Below, piece after piece: positions 17,256-26,048 of a stretch of DNA of 43,251 nt (positions are counted from its first letter, which is position 1; the number at the start of each line of letters is the position of its first letter). A program made the translations under genes and the position numbers. This DNA comes from an uncultured Lachnospiraceae bacterium (GTDB taxonomy: Bacteria > Bacillota > Clostridia > Lachnospirales > Lachnospiraceae): positions 1 through 43,251 of the forward strand of contig CAMOGQ010000012.1 in NCBI GenBank assembly GCA_946614165.1, given 5' to 3'. The notes beneath the pieces were generated by a model. That model saw only the letters and a program-made list of their open reading frames with translations, ran no database searches and had not been told where the DNA came from.

Positions 17256-17897
17256 ATGAGCAGCAGCAAGATTGAACAGCAGATCGATGCGATCGAAGAT
17301 TATATTGATAATTGTAAGTTTCAGGCATTTTCCAAGACCAATATCATAGTCGATAAGGATGAGCTGGACGAGCTTCTGGAAGAACTGCGCAACAGAACTC
17401 CCGAAGAAATCAAGAGCTATCGCAGGATCATTGCCAATAAGGAAAACATCATTGAGGATGCCCGCAGGAAAGCGGATGATCTGATCGGCGATGCCACCTC
17501 CCAGTCCCAGCAGATGGTGGACGAATCCGAGATCGTGGCAAGGGCCCAGGCCAGAGCCGACGAGATCATCGCAGACGCCAAGGAGCAGGCCCAGAGGATC
17601 ATGGACGAAGCCAACGAGCAGGTCCAGTCCATCCGTGAGTCCGCCAACACCTATGTGGACGACATGCTGGGCTCCATTGACGACGACACCACAAACGCTC
17701 TGACCGAGCTGACCGAGACCTTCGGAAATCTTCATTCCATTCTTTCCGACTATATCACCAGGATCAGAGATGACCGCAGGGAACTTGCCCCTCAGGAAAC
17801 AGCCGAGGAAGAGGAATACGTCGAAGAGGAAGAGTATGATGAGGAAGAGCCCGCAGAAGTCGAAGAGGGCGATTTCGTCAATACAGATATGATGTAA
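17256..17897 (+). CDS. Coiled-coil protein following coaD (ATP synthase subunit H/DivIVA-like), function unknown
   Basis: This 213-residue cytoplasmic protein is almost fully helical. An N-terminal segment (IEQQIDAIEDYIDNCK) precedes a long coiled coil (~60-150) rich in A, E, D, R and Q, of the kind labelled vacuolar ATPase subunit H-like or F0 subunit B-like. The tail (~180-213) is strongly acidic with runs of E, Y and D. The start ATG 17256 has GAAGGAG at 8 bases; upstream in-frame codons overlap coaD and are rejected. Genes of this type follow coaD in several Clostridia. The coiled coil is compatible with a scaffold such as DivIVA, but no membrane-binding motif is visible, so function is unassigned. 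Confidence 0.8.
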   Translation: MSSSKIEQQIDAIEDYIDNCKFQAFSKTNIIVDKDELDELLEELRNRTPEEIKSYRRIIANKENIIEDARRKADDLIGDATSQSQQMVDESEIVARAQARADEIIADAKEQAQRIMDEANEQVQSIRESANTYVDDMLGSIDDDTTNALTELTETFGNLHSILSDYITRIRDDRRELAPQETAEEEEYVEEEEYDEEEPAEVEEGDFVNTDMM

Positions 17898-17911
17898 CAG
17901 AATTCTCAGCA

Positions 17912-17950
17912 GGGCATCTTTCCGGAAATCCCGGAGAGATGCCTTTTTTT
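17912..17950 (+). terminator. Terminator after the coiled-coil gene
   Basis: The stem GGCATCTTTCCGG/CCGGAGAGATGCC (17913-17943) contains a small central mismatch and is followed by seven T residues. Confidence 0.9.
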
Positions 17951-17963
17951 CGTAATAAACAGC

Positions 17964-18671
17964 ATGAAGAGTCAGGAAATCAGGACAAAGGGCGGCAGGC
18001 TCCTGCTGCATCCCGGCCGTTTCGACGGCTGCATTTTCGATATGGACGGATCCCTGGTGGATTCCATGTGGGTCTGGACGGCCATAGACAGGGAGTTCCT
18101 GGGCCGGCACGGCTATGAGGTGCCCGAGGGCTTTCAGAAGGACCTGGGCGGCATGTCCCTGAAGGAAATGTCTTATTACTTCAAAAAGCGGTTTTCCCTT
18201 CCCGCCTCTCCCGAAGAGATCCAGGAGGAGTGGAACCGCATGGCCTTTTTCAAGTACAGCCACGAGGTGCCTTTAAAGCCCGGGGCGGAAGATCTTCTCA
18301 GGTGGCTTAAGGAAAACCGCATAAGGACAGGCATCGCCACCAGCAACTCCAGAAAGCTGGCGGATGCCCTGCTGGAGTCCCTGGGACTTACGGAGTGTTT
18401 CCACGCGGTGGTCACGGGAGACGAAGTGATAAAGGGAAAGCCCGATCCCGAGATCTACCTGAAGGCCGCGGGAAAGATGGGCGCAGACCCCTCAAGATGC
18501 CTGGTCTTTGAGGATATCGTTCCGGGCCTGCAGGCAGGCCTTGCCGCAGGCATGCAGGTCTGCAGCGTATGGGACAGGGCCTCCGCCGAAAAGCAGGAGG
18601 AAAAGAAAGCTCTGGCCCACTATTCCATCCGGGACTTCACGGACATAGAGTACGAGGAGAATAACAGATGA
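17964..18671 (+). CDS. HAD-superfamily hydrolase (subfamily IA, beta-phosphoglucomutase-like)
   Basis: The 235-residue protein carries the HAD motif I FDMDGSLVDS (25-34; nucleophile D26, acid D28). A helical cap contains GGMSLKEMSYYF. Motif II is GIATSNSRKL, and late motifs are GKPDPEIYLKAA and CLVFEDIVPGLQAGLAAGM. This set is typical of phosphatases and phosphomutases acting on small phosphosugars. About 20 residues precede motif I, more than usual, and the ATG at 17964 has no good ribosome site and lies only 13 bases after a terminator T-run, so the true start is uncertain. It overlaps the next gene by four bases (ATGA). Confidence 0.88.
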   Translation: MKSQEIRTKGGRLLLHPGRFDGCIFDMDGSLVDSMWVWTAIDREFLGRHGYEVPEGFQKDLGGMSLKEMSYYFKKRFSLPASPEEIQEEWNRMAFFKYSHEVPLKPGAEDLLRWLKENRIRTGIATSNSRKLADALLESLGLTECFHAVVTGDEVIKGKPDPEIYLKAAGKMGADPSRCLVFEDIVPGLQAGLAAGMQVCSVWDRASAEKQEEKKALAHYSIRDFTDIEYEENNR

Positions 18672-19228
18672 TCAAAAAAGGCAGCTACGGATACATCCGG
18701 TCCTGCAGAATCAGGAAGACGGTCCTGGCCCTTCTTCTGACAGCGGCCGCGGCCCTGGTCTATTTCGGAGCCAGGTATCATTTCCAGACTTCGAAAAACA
18801 TCTTTACCATTATGGCCGCCCTTATGTGCCTGCCGGCCGGCAGGGCCATTCTGGACGTGGTCATGTTCTTTCGGGCGCCCTTCTGCAGCGAAGAGGCCAT
18901 GAAGGAGATCGAAGAAAGGATCGGCAAAGCGCCCGGCGCATACGATCTTTATCTGACCACCTATGAGAAGAATTTTTCCCTGAGCCATGCCTGCGTATCC
19001 TCGGGATCCGTTCTGGCCCTTACGGAAGACAGCAGGTGTGATATAGCCGGGGCCCAGGCCCATATCCGCAGGTCCATGGAAACGGACGGCATCAAGGGCT
19101 ATACCATCAAGGTCTTTTCCGACAGGGCAAAGTATCTGCAGAGGCTTTCGGACATATCCGCAAAGGACCTTCCGAAAGATCCCCATGCGGACCGGATCCT
19201 GAATCTGCTGAAACAGATCTCTCTGTAA
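18668..19228 (+). CDS. Conserved hypothetical membrane protein
   Basis: I do not recognise this 186-residue protein. A basic N-terminus (MIKKGSYGYIRSCRIRK) is followed by two hydrophobic helices (~18-36 and ~46-66), consistent with a hairpin that leaves a cytoplasmic C-terminal domain of about 120 residues. That domain has mixed alpha/beta composition (YDLYLTTYEKNFSLSHACVSSGSVLAL, split here only for description as residues ~92-118). Its start overlaps the HAD gene stop (ATGA), and the pseudouridine synthase follows 12 bases later with its own AAGGAAG, so all three are probably one operon. A link to rRNA modification or phosphate metabolism is only guilt by association. Confidence 0.75.
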   Translation: MIKKGSYGYIRSCRIRKTVLALLLTAAAALVYFGARYHFQTSKNIFTIMAALMCLPAGRAILDVVMFFRAPFCSEEAMKEIEERIGKAPGAYDLYLTTYEKNFSLSHACVSSGSVLALTEDSRCDIAGAQAHIRRSMETDGIKGYTIKVFSDRAKYLQRLSDISAKDLPKDPHADRILNLLKQISL

Positions 19229-19240
19229 AAAGGAAGTCTT

Positions 19241-20275
19241 ATGAAAGAAATAGAAGTGGTAAAGGGAGAAGACGGACAGCGTCTGGACAAGTTTATAAAA
19301 AGAAAGCTGTCCTATGCTCCTGCTTCCTTCGTATACAAGATGCTCAGGAAAAAGAATATAACCCTGAACGGGAAAAAGGCGGACGGAAGCGAGCTCCTCT
19401 CCCCCGGCGACAGGGTGACCTTCTTTCTTTCCGACCAGACCTTTGACAAGTTTCATCTGGGAAGGGAAGACGCATCCGAAGAGGCGGGAGAGTCCGGAGA
19501 CGAGACTGACCGCAGGGCCATGGAGGAGATGCTGGCGGAAGGAAAAAAGGCCGGCGGCATTGAGGTTCTCTATGAGGACAGAGACGTGCTTCTTGTGGTA
19601 AAGCCTGCCGGGATCCTGTCCCAGAAGGCGGCCCCGGGAGACGTATCCGTCAACGAATGGCTCCTTTCCCATCTGCTGGAAAAGGCGGAGGATCCCCTCG
19701 CTCTCTACCGGTCCTTCCGGGAATTCAGGCCTTCCGTCTGCAACCGCCTGGACAGGAATACCGGAGGGATCCTGATCTGCGCCGCCTCCCTTACCGGAAG
19801 CCGGGTCATGACAGGCCTCATCCGGGAAAGGAAGATCCGCAAGTTCTACCGCATGGTGGTGGTGGGAGAAATGGAAGAGGGCGGAAGGATCGAGGGCTGG
19901 ATCAGCAAGGACTATGCCTCCAACAAAGTGACTTTTTCCACCGAAAGGATCCCGGACGCCGATTTCAGCAGGACCATCTATAAGCCCCTGCGGAAAGGAA
20001 ACGGCCTGACTCTGGTGGAAGCGGAGCTGATCACCGGCAGGAGCCACCAGCTCCGTGTCCAGTTCGCCCACCTGGGCTTTCCCATCGCGGGAGACCCCAA
20101 ATACGGGGACAGGGAGAGGATGCGGTTTCTTTCGGACCGCTTCCATATCCGCAGGCAGCTGCTTTACTGCTGCCGCCTGGAGTTTCCTCCTCTGGAGGGA
20201 GACTGCAGCGCCCTTTCCGGCCGTAAAACAGAGGCGCCCCTGCCGGCTCTCTATACAAGGGTCCTCAAGGGATAA
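19241..20275 (+). CDS. RluA-family pseudouridine synthase (RluC/RluD-like)
   Basis: This 344-residue enzyme isomerises uridine to pseudouridine in RNA, most likely 23S rRNA. An N-terminal S4 RNA-binding domain (GQRLDKFIKRKL to VYKMLRKKNITLNGKK, ~12-60) precedes an acidic linker (~72-105). The catalytic domain contains CNRLDRNTGG with the nucleophile D171, and HQLRVQFAHLGFPIAGDPKYGD near the C-terminus. The RluC/RluD architecture is clear, but the target uridines cannot be read from sequence. The linker is longer than in Escherichia coli RluC. It starts behind AAAAGGAAG. Confidence 0.9.
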   Translation: MKEIEVVKGEDGQRLDKFIKRKLSYAPASFVYKMLRKKNITLNGKKADGSELLSPGDRVTFFLSDQTFDKFHLGREDASEEAGESGDETDRRAMEEMLAEGKKAGGIEVLYEDRDVLLVVKPAGILSQKAAPGDVSVNEWLLSHLLEKAEDPLALYRSFREFRPSVCNRLDRNTGGILICAASLTGSRVMTGLIRERKIRKFYRMVVVGEMEEGGRIEGWISKDYASNKVTFSTERIPDADFSRTIYKPLRKGNGLTLVEAELITGRSHQLRVQFAHLGFPIAGDPKYGDRERMRFLSDRFHIRRQLLYCCRLEFPPLEGDCSALSGRKTEAPLPALYTRVLKG

Positions 20276-20317
20276 AGATCCCGGACCCGAAGGCAGGGCT
20301 TAGATAAGGAGTTTCAG

Positions 20318-20875
20318 ATGCCCACATGGTCATCCAGAGGCCTGCGCGGTTCCGTGTTCGAGGAACTGATCAACAGGACCAACGAAAAATACAGGGAAAA
20401 GGGCCTGGCCCTGATCCAGAAGATCCCCACCCCCATCACGCCCATCCAGATGGACAAGGAATCCCGCCACATCACCCTGGCCTATTTCGAAAGAAAAAGC
20501 ACGGTGGACTATATAGGGGCGGTCCAGGGCATTCCCGTCTGTTTCGACGCCAAGGAATGCGCCACCCATACCTTCAGCCTGCAGAACATTCACGAGCACC
20601 AGGTCCGCTTCATGCAGGAATTCGAAGCCCAGCAGGGCATTGCCTTTTTCCTGATCAGCTTCACGAAGGACGACACCTACTATTACCTGCCGCTTCGGCA
20701 TTTCCTCCCCTTCTGGGAGAGGGCAATGCAGGGAGGAAGGAAGAGCTTCCGCTACGACGAGCTGGATCTGACCTGGATCCTGCCCAGGTCCGCGGGCGTC
20801 ATGGTCCCCTACCTGGAGATGATCAACAAGGACCTGATCGAACGGGAGGCTTCCGGGGAGAATCCCGGGGGCTGA
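20318..20875 (+). CDS. recU: Holliday junction resolvase RecU
   Basis: RecU resolves four-way DNA junctions in Firmicutes (the functional counterpart of RuvC). The 185-residue product matches in length and shows RGLRGSVFEELINRTN, IPTPITPIQMD, STVDYIGAVQGIPVCFDAKE and NIHEHQVRFM. The metal-binding residues D64, D77, E80 and K79 are all in place. The last third has FWERAMQGGRKSF, also typical. An AAGGAG site lies 8 bases before the ATG. In Bacillus recU is paired with the penicillin-binding protein gene ponA, but here it is flanked by the pseudouridine synthase and hisZ, so the usual context is lost. Confidence 0.93.
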   Translation: MPTWSSRGLRGSVFEELINRTNEKYREKGLALIQKIPTPITPIQMDKESRHITLAYFERKSTVDYIGAVQGIPVCFDAKECATHTFSLQNIHEHQVRFMQEFEAQQGIAFFLISFTKDDTYYYLPLRHFLPFWERAMQGGRKSFRYDELDLTWILPRSAGVMVPYLEMINKDLIEREASGENPGG

Positions 20876-20882
20876 AAAGAAG

Positions 20883-20912
20883 TTGACAGGCAGCCGCCGC
20901 AGACTTTATAGT
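20883..20912 (+). promoter_or_regulatory. his operon promoter
   Basis: A perfect -35 TTGACA (20883-20888), an 18-base spacer and -10 TATAGT (20907-20912). The leader of about 60 bases contains a small hairpin CAGTGC/GCACTG (20930-20953) but no T-box or His-codon leader peptide that I can recognise. Confidence 0.8.
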
Positions 20913-20981
20913 AAAAAAGTCTTTTATGACAGTGCGGTAATGAATTAGCACTGCAGAGGATTAAAGCGAGGAAGAGCGTTT

Positions 20982-22121
20982 ATGAGCACCCATACACCGG
21001 AACGATATCACGACCTGCTCCATACGCCCGACGGCGTCAGAGATATATACGGAAAAGAGAACGCCAGGAAACAGAAGGTCCTGTCCAGGGTCCTGGAGGC
21101 CATGCATCTGTACGGCTACGAGGATCTGCAGACCCCTGCCTTCGAATATTTCGATGTCTTTTCCAGGGAGATCGGCACCACCCCTTCCAGGGACCTCTAC
21201 AAGTTTTTCGATGCCGACGGCAATACCCTGACCCTCAGGCCAGACTTTACGCCTCCCGTGGCCAGGTGCGTCGCCAAGTACTTCATGGACGAGACGGAGC
21301 CCCTGCGCTTCTGCTACCAGGGCTCGGCTTTCGTCAACACATCCGCTTTCCAGGGAAAGCGGAGCGAATCCACCCAGACCGGCGTGGAGCTGATCAACGA
21401 TCCTTCGGTCTACGCGGACGCGGAAATGATCGCCCTTTTGGTGGAATGCCTGCAGAAGGCAGGCCTTTCCGATTTCCAGATCAGCATCGGCAACGTGGAG
21501 TATTTCAAGGGCGTCTGTCAGGCCGCCGGCCTGGACCAGGATACGGAAAGTTCCCTCAGGGACTATATTTCCGGCAAGAACTATTTCGCGGCGGAGGACC
21601 TTTTAAAGAGCAGGGGCATGAAGGCGGCCCAGAGGGACGAGTTCCTCAGGATCACGGACTTCATGGATGACCGAGACGCCCTGAAAAAGGTCAGGGAGGC
21701 CACCGGAAACGAAAGGTCCAGAAAGGCCATCGACCGCCTGATCGACCTGTGCAGGGTCATCGAAGCCTACGGCTACGGCAGGTATATCAGCTTTGACCTG
21801 ACCCTTCTGTCCAAGTATCATTATTACACCGGCGTGATCTTCAAGGGATATACCTACGGAACCGGGGAAGCCATTGCCACCGGCGGCCGCTACGACGGCC
21901 TTCTTGCCCACTTCGGCAAGGACGCTCCCTCCATAGGCTTCATGATCCAGATCGATGCCCTGCTGGAAGCCATGCAGAGGCAGAAGATCGAAATCCCGGT
22001 GGATACGCATACGGAAAAGATCGAATATACAGAGGAAAGCTACGACGCCTGCCTTGAAAAGGCCATCCGGCTCAGGAAAGAGGGCATAAGGACCCTTCTG
22101 GTCCCTGGGGGAGACAGGTAA
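20982..22121 (+). CDS. hisZ: ATP phosphoribosyltransferase regulatory subunit
   Basis: HisZ is a catalytically inactive histidyl-tRNA synthetase paralogue that binds short HisG and makes it active and feedback-sensitive. The 379-residue protein has class II synthetase features: TPDGVRDIYGKE, LYKFFDADGNTLTLRPDFTPPVAR (motif 2 region, ~75-98), FCYQGSAFV and GGRYDGLLAHFG. It ends without the anticodon-binding domain of a true HisRS. It is the first gene of the operon and lies 32 bases upstream of hisG. A GAGGAAGAG ribosome site precedes the ATG. Confidence 0.93.
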   Translation: MSTHTPERYHDLLHTPDGVRDIYGKENARKQKVLSRVLEAMHLYGYEDLQTPAFEYFDVFSREIGTTPSRDLYKFFDADGNTLTLRPDFTPPVARCVAKYFMDETEPLRFCYQGSAFVNTSAFQGKRSESTQTGVELINDPSVYADAEMIALLVECLQKAGLSDFQISIGNVEYFKGVCQAAGLDQDTESSLRDYISGKNYFAAEDLLKSRGMKAAQRDEFLRITDFMDDRDALKKVREATGNERSRKAIDRLIDLCRVIEAYGYGRYISFDLTLLSKYHYYTGVIFKGYTYGTGEAIATGGRYDGLLAHFGKDAPSIGFMIQIDALLEAMQRQKIEIPVDTHTEKIEYTEESYDACLEKAIRLRKEGIRTLLVPGGDR

Positions 22122-22153
22122 GTCAGGTTTCCGATCAATCGAGGATACAAAGA

Positions 22154-22852
22154 ATGAACAACACCATGCAGCCCCTTTCCGGGGACCGTTCCCAGTATCT
22201 GACCATAGCCCTGACCAAGGGAAGGCTGGCGGATCAGACCATGGCCCTTCTGGAGAAGGCAGGCTATTACTGTGAGGAACTGGAAAACAAGAAATCCAGA
22301 AAGCTGGTCTTTACCAACGAAGAACAGAAGCTCCGCTTTTTCCTGTCCAAGGGGCCGGACGTGCCCACCTACGTGGAGTACGGCGCCGCGGATATAGGCG
22401 TGACGGGATCGGACATCATCATAGAAGAGAACCGCAGGGTCTACGAAGTCCTGGATCTGGAGTTCGGCAAGTGCACCATGTGCGTGGCCGGCCCTGAATC
22501 CGCCAGGGAGCTTTTAAAGCATCACGAAAGGATCCGCGTGGCATCCAAATATCCGGGCATTGCCAGGGACTACTTCTACAACAGGAAGCACCAGACCGTG
22601 GACATCATCAAGCTCAACGGGTCCGTGGAGCTGGGTCCCATCGTAGAACTGGCGGACGTGATCGTGGATATCGTGGAGACCGGGTCCACTTTAAAGGCCA
22701 ACCGTCTGAAGGTCCTGGAGGAGGTCTGCCCCATTTCGGCCCGCATGATCGTCAACCAGGTCTCCATGACCATGAAGGCCCAGAGGATCCGGGAGGTCAT
22801 CTCCAGGGTCAGGGAAGTGGTCAATTCGGAAAAGCATGAGAATCAGCTCTGA
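22154..22852 (+). CDS. hisG: ATP phosphoribosyltransferase, short form
   Basis: HisG catalyses the first step of histidine synthesis, joining ATP and PRPP. The 232-residue product is the short form lacking the C-terminal regulatory domain, matching the presence of HisZ. Motifs are LTIALTKGRLADQT near the N-terminus, DVPTYVEYGAADIGVTGSDI, and the PRPP-binding DIVETGSTLKAN near residues 174-185. The N-terminus has about 15 residues before the conserved strand, slightly longer than usual. It is part of hisZ-hisG-hisD. Confidence 0.95.
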   Translation: MNNTMQPLSGDRSQYLTIALTKGRLADQTMALLEKAGYYCEELENKKSRKLVFTNEEQKLRFFLSKGPDVPTYVEYGAADIGVTGSDIIIEENRRVYEVLDLEFGKCTMCVAGPESARELLKHHERIRVASKYPGIARDYFYNRKHQTVDIIKLNGSVELGPIVELADVIVDIVETGSTLKANRLKVLEEVCPISARMIVNQVSMTMKAQRIREVISRVREVVNSEKHENQL

Positions 22853-22868
22853 GACTGGGGAGGACTGT

Positions 22869-24158
22869 ATGAGAATCGTCAGATTAACGGAAGATACGAA
22901 AAAAGAAGCCCTGGAGGCCCTGATCGGCAGGAGCCCTTCCGGCTATGAGGAGCAGGAAAAGGCAGTCCGGGAGATCATAGAAGAGATCCGGACCAGGGGA
23001 GACCAGGCCCTTTTCGAATACGAGAAGAAGTTCGACAGGTGCGAACTTACCGCCGATACCATCCGGGTCACCCGGGAAGAAATTGAAGAAGCCTACGCTG
23101 CCCTGGATCCCGCCTTTGTGGAAGTCCTGAAAAAGGCGGCCGAAAACATCCGGGACTATCACGAAAAGCAGAAGGTGAATTCCTGGATCACCACCAGGGA
23201 GGACGGCGTCATCCTGGGCCAGAAGATCACGCCCATCGAGGTCTCCGGCTGCTATGTTCCCGGCGGAAGAGCGGCCTATCCCTCCAGCGTCCTTATGAAC
23301 GTGGTGCCCGCCAAAGTGGCCGGCGTCTCCAATATCATCGTGGCCACGCCTCCCAATGCGGAAGGCAGGGTCACTCCCGGCACCATCGTGGCGGCGGATA
23401 TAGCCGGGGCGGACGCCATCTACAAGTGCGGCGGCGCCCAGGCCATAGCGGCCATGGCCTACGGTACGGAGTCTGTTCCCAGAGCCGACAAGATCACGGG
23501 CCCCGGCAACATCTATGTGGCCCTGGCCAAAAAGGCCTGCTTCGGCGTGACGGGCATCGATTCCGTGGCGGGTCCCTCCGAGATCCTGGTGATCGCGGAC
23601 GAAAGCGCCAGCGCCAGATTTGTTGCGGCGGACCTCCTGTCCCAGGCGGAGCACGATCCCATGGCATCTGCCATCCTTCTGACCACCAGCATGGAGCTGG
23701 CAGAGCAGGTCTCGGAAGAGATCGACGGATTCCTGAAGACTCTTTCAAGAGCTAAGATCATCGAAGAGTCCCTGGAGTCCTACGGCTACATCTTCGTGAG
23801 TGAAAACATGGACGATCTGGTGGACGCCGCCAATACCATCGCCTCCGAACACCTGGAGATCGTGACCAGAGATCCCTTCCAGATCATGACCAGGATCAGA
23901 AACGCCGGCGCCATCTTCCTGGGGACCTACTCTTCGGAGCCTCTGGGCGACTACTTCGCCGGCCCCAACCACATCCTGCCCACCAACGGGACCGCCAGAT
24001 TCTTCTCCCCTCTGGGCGTGGACCAGTTCATCAAAAGGACCTCCATCATTTCCTATTCCAGGGAAGCGCTGGAAAAGGTCCATAAGGATATAGAACTCTT
24101 TGCAGAAAGCGAAGGCCTGACAGCACACGCAAACTCTATCCGGGTAAGGTTCGAGTGA
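22869..24158 (+). CDS. hisD: Histidinol dehydrogenase
   Basis: HisD performs the last two oxidations, from L-histidinol to L-histidine, with NAD and zinc. The 429-residue length is normal. Conserved blocks are [48 protein letters not shown] and ASEHLEI (catalytic Glu-His pair), then [12 protein letters not shown]. The start ATG 22869 follows GGGGAGGA 16 bases after the hisG stop; an in-frame ATG at 22836 lies inside hisG and lacks a site. The final transfer of product fits the other his genes here. Confidence 0.95.
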   Translation: MRIVRLTEDTKKEALEALIGRSPSGYEEQEKAVREIIEEIRTRGDQALFEYEKKFDRCELTADTIRVTREEIEEAYAALDPAFVEVLKKAAENIRDYHEKQKVNSWITTREDGVILGQKITPIEVSGCYVPGGRAAYPSSVLMNVVPAKVAGVSNIIVATPPNAEGRVTPGTIVAADIAGADAIYKCGGAQAIAAMAYGTESVPRADKITGPGNIYVALAKKACFGVTGIDSVAGPSEILVIADESASARFVAADLLSQAEHDPMASAILLTTSMELAEQVSEEIDGFLKTLSRAKIIEESLESYGYIFVSENMDDLVDAANTIASEHLEIVTRDPFQIMTRIRNAGAIFLGTYSSEPLGDYFAGPNHILPTNGTARFFSPLGVDQFIKRTSIISYSREALEKVHKDIELFAESEGLTAHANSIRVRFE

Positions 24159-24198
24159 ACCTCACCGGAAAGCTGACACACACGTAAAGGAGGCCCCT

Positions 24199-25509
24199 AT
24201 GAGCAGTGAATACAGAAAATTTGTGCCTGCCATCTATCTTTATCAGGGACAGGCTGTCAAAAGCCTCCGGGACCACAGCCTGGTCTCGGCCGATCCCGTA
24301 AGGCTGGCCCTGGATTACAATAACGGAAATATCGACGAACTCCTGGTCTTCGATCAGTCCAGGACCGATAAGGAGCACGAAGAGGCTCTGGACCTGATCC
24401 GGGAGATCTGCGACAAGGTAAGGATCCCTGTTACGGGAGCAGGCAACATCCGCCGCCTGGAGGACGTCAAGAAGCTGATCTACGCGGGATGCAGAAAGGC
24501 CGCCCTCAACTTCTCCAGGACCGACAACGTACAGCTGGCCAGAGAAGCCGCGGCCCGCTTCGGACGGGACAAGATCGCGGGCTGCTGCCTGGCTACGGAC
24601 GCGGTCCTCGGCAATCAGGACCTGATTCGGGAAAGCGTCTGCGAGCTCTTCTATGTGGACGGCATCGACAGAGCCCCCTGGCAGAAAGCCCCCAAGGTGG
24701 AGGGCGTGCCCACCATCGCGGTGCTGGAGGAAGTGACCGCCGGCGAGTTCTATGACGTCCTGAAAAAGGAAGGCATCGGCGGCATCGGCGGAAACGCGGT
24801 CAACGACAGGATCGGAGAGATCCATGCCATCAAGATGAACTGTGCGGAATCGGGCATTCCCGTAAAACTGCGCAGGGCCCTTTTCCCCTGGGCTTCCTTT
24901 GTCAAGAATTCCGACGGCCTTCTGCCCGTAGTGGTCCAGGAGGCATCCACGGACGAAGTCCTCATGGTGGCCTACATGAACGAAGAGGCCTACAACCTGA
25001 CCATAAAGACAGGCCGCATGACCTACTGGTCCAGGTCCAGGAAGGAGCTCTGGGTCAAGGGAGAGACCAGCGGCCACTATCAGTATGTCAGGACCCTGAC
25101 CGGCGACTGCGACATGGATACCCTGCTGGCCAGAGTGGACCAGGTGGGAGGCGCCTGCCATACCGGCAAGCATTCCTGCTTCTTCAACGAGGACGTGAAG
25201 GATACGGAGACCTCTCTCCACAATCCCGGAAAGGTCCTGGAGAAGGACTACCAGACCATCCTGGAAAGAAGGAAATATCCCAAGGAAGGATCCTATACCA
25301 ACTACCTCTTCAACAAGGGTCTGGACAAGATGCTCAAAAAGCTGGGAGAGGAGAATACGGAGATCATTATCGCGGCCAAGAATCCCAACCCCAACGAGAT
25401 CGTCTACGAGATCTCCGATTATCTCTACCACCTGATGGTCATCATGGCCCAGAAGGAGATCACCTGGGAGGACGTCATGGAGGAGCTGGCCAGAAGGCAG
25501 GCCCACTGA
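24199..25509 (+). CDS. hisIE: HisIE with an N-terminal HisA/HisF-like barrel
   Basis: This 436-residue protein has three parts. Residues 1-~222 resemble a HisA/HisF (beta/alpha)8 barrel: [16 protein letters not shown] aligns with the first strand, [16 protein letters not shown] (79-94) with the phosphate-binding loop, and CCLATDAV (129-136) with the strand bearing the second catalytic Asp. The first-strand catalytic Asp of HisF (in CLDV) is replaced in AIYLY, so the barrel is probably inactive or altered. Residues ~228-335 are phosphoribosyl-AMP cyclohydrolase HisI (GDCDMDT metal site, CHTGKHSCF zinc site). Residues ~348-436 are phosphoribosyl-ATP pyrophosphatase HisE ([11 protein letters not shown]). 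It follows hisD and an AAAGGAGG site. hisB, hisH, hisA, hisF and hisC are not in this window. Confidence 0.9.
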   Translation: MSSEYRKFVPAIYLYQGQAVKSLRDHSLVSADPVRLALDYNNGNIDELLVFDQSRTDKEHEEALDLIREICDKVRIPVTGAGNIRRLEDVKKLIYAGCRKAALNFSRTDNVQLAREAAARFGRDKIAGCCLATDAVLGNQDLIRESVCELFYVDGIDRAPWQKAPKVEGVPTIAVLEEVTAGEFYDVLKKEGIGGIGGNAVNDRIGEIHAIKMNCAESGIPVKLRRALFPWASFVKNSDGLLPVVVQEASTDEVLMVAYMNEEAYNLTIKTGRMTYWSRSRKELWVKGETSGHYQYVRTLTGDCDMDTLLARVDQVGGACHTGKHSCFFNEDVKDTETSLHNPGKVLEKDYQTILERRKYPKEGSYTNYLFNKGLDKMLKKLGEENTEIIIAAKNPNPNEIVYEISDYLYHLMVIMAQKEITWEDVMEELARRQAH

Positions 25510-25535
25510 GCGGAAAAGGGGATTTTAAAATTTTA

Positions 25536-25564
25536 AAAATTGTTCAGAAAAATCAAACAATTTT
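25536..25564 (+). terminator. A/T-rich hairpin after hisIE
   Basis: The stem AAAATTGTT/AACAATTTT is perfect over 9 bp with an 11-base loop. Its 3' arm supplies four T residues but no further T-run follows. It is a plausible terminator separating the his operon from the rplU leader. Confidence 0.45.
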
Positions 25565-25566
25565 GG

Positions 25567-25728
25567 TTGACAATCCCGCTCAAGTCTGTTAAATATATAG
25601 AGTATGCCGCATGGTGAGGCAAAGTGCGCCCATGAGGGCGTGGGACAGGCTGTATGGTACTGCAGGCCTTCCCGAAAGCTCCGGCCCGTCCGGACGCCGT
25701 AATCAGCGAGTTTTTTAAAGAAGGAGGT
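25567..25728 (+). promoter_or_regulatory. rplU promoter and L21-leader-like 5' UTR
   Basis: A perfect -35 TTGACA (25567-25572) is followed by an A/T-rich -10 (TTAAAT, 25589-25594, 16-base spacer). The ~130-base leader before the perfect AAGGAGGT (25721-25728) holds GAGGCAAAGTGCGCCCATGA and GGGCGTGGG. These resemble the ribosomal protein L21 leader described upstream of rplU in Firmicutes, thought to mediate feedback by a ribosomal protein. I identify it by position and partial sequence similarity, not by a covariance model. Confidence 0.6.
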
Positions 25729-25734
25729 ACCAAG

Positions 25735-26040
25735 ATGTACGCGATTATTGCAACAGGTGGCAAACAGTACAAGGTTTCCGAAGGAGATGTCATCGATATC
25801 GAGAAGATCGATGTTGAGGCTGGAAACAGTGTTACCTTTGATCAGGTCCTTGCAGTAAGCGGTGATGCACTTAAGGTAGCAGCTGATGTTGCCGGTGCAA
25901 CCGTAACAGGCACTGTCTTAGATCAGGGCAAGCAGAGAAAAGTCGTTGTGTACAGGTATAAGAGAAAGACCGGCTATCACAAGAAGAACGGTCACAGACA
26001 GCCTTATACCCGTGTCAGGATCGATCAGATCAACGGCTGA
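25735..26040 (+). CDS. rplU: 50S ribosomal protein L21
   Basis: The 101-residue product shows the L21 pattern [18 protein letters not shown], then [21 protein letters not shown] and the [14 protein letters not shown] ending. It binds 23S rRNA. The ATG at 25735 follows AAGGAGGT; upstream in-frame codons would run through the leader. The next gene starts 8 bases later, giving the rplU-prp-rpmA operon found across Firmicutes. Confidence 0.97.
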   Translation: MYAIIATGGKQYKVSEGDVIDIEKIDVEAGNSVTFDQVLAVSGDALKVAADVAGATVTGTVLDQGKQRKVVVYRYKRKTGYHKKNGHRQPYTRVRIDQING

Positions 26041-26048
26041 GGAAGACT

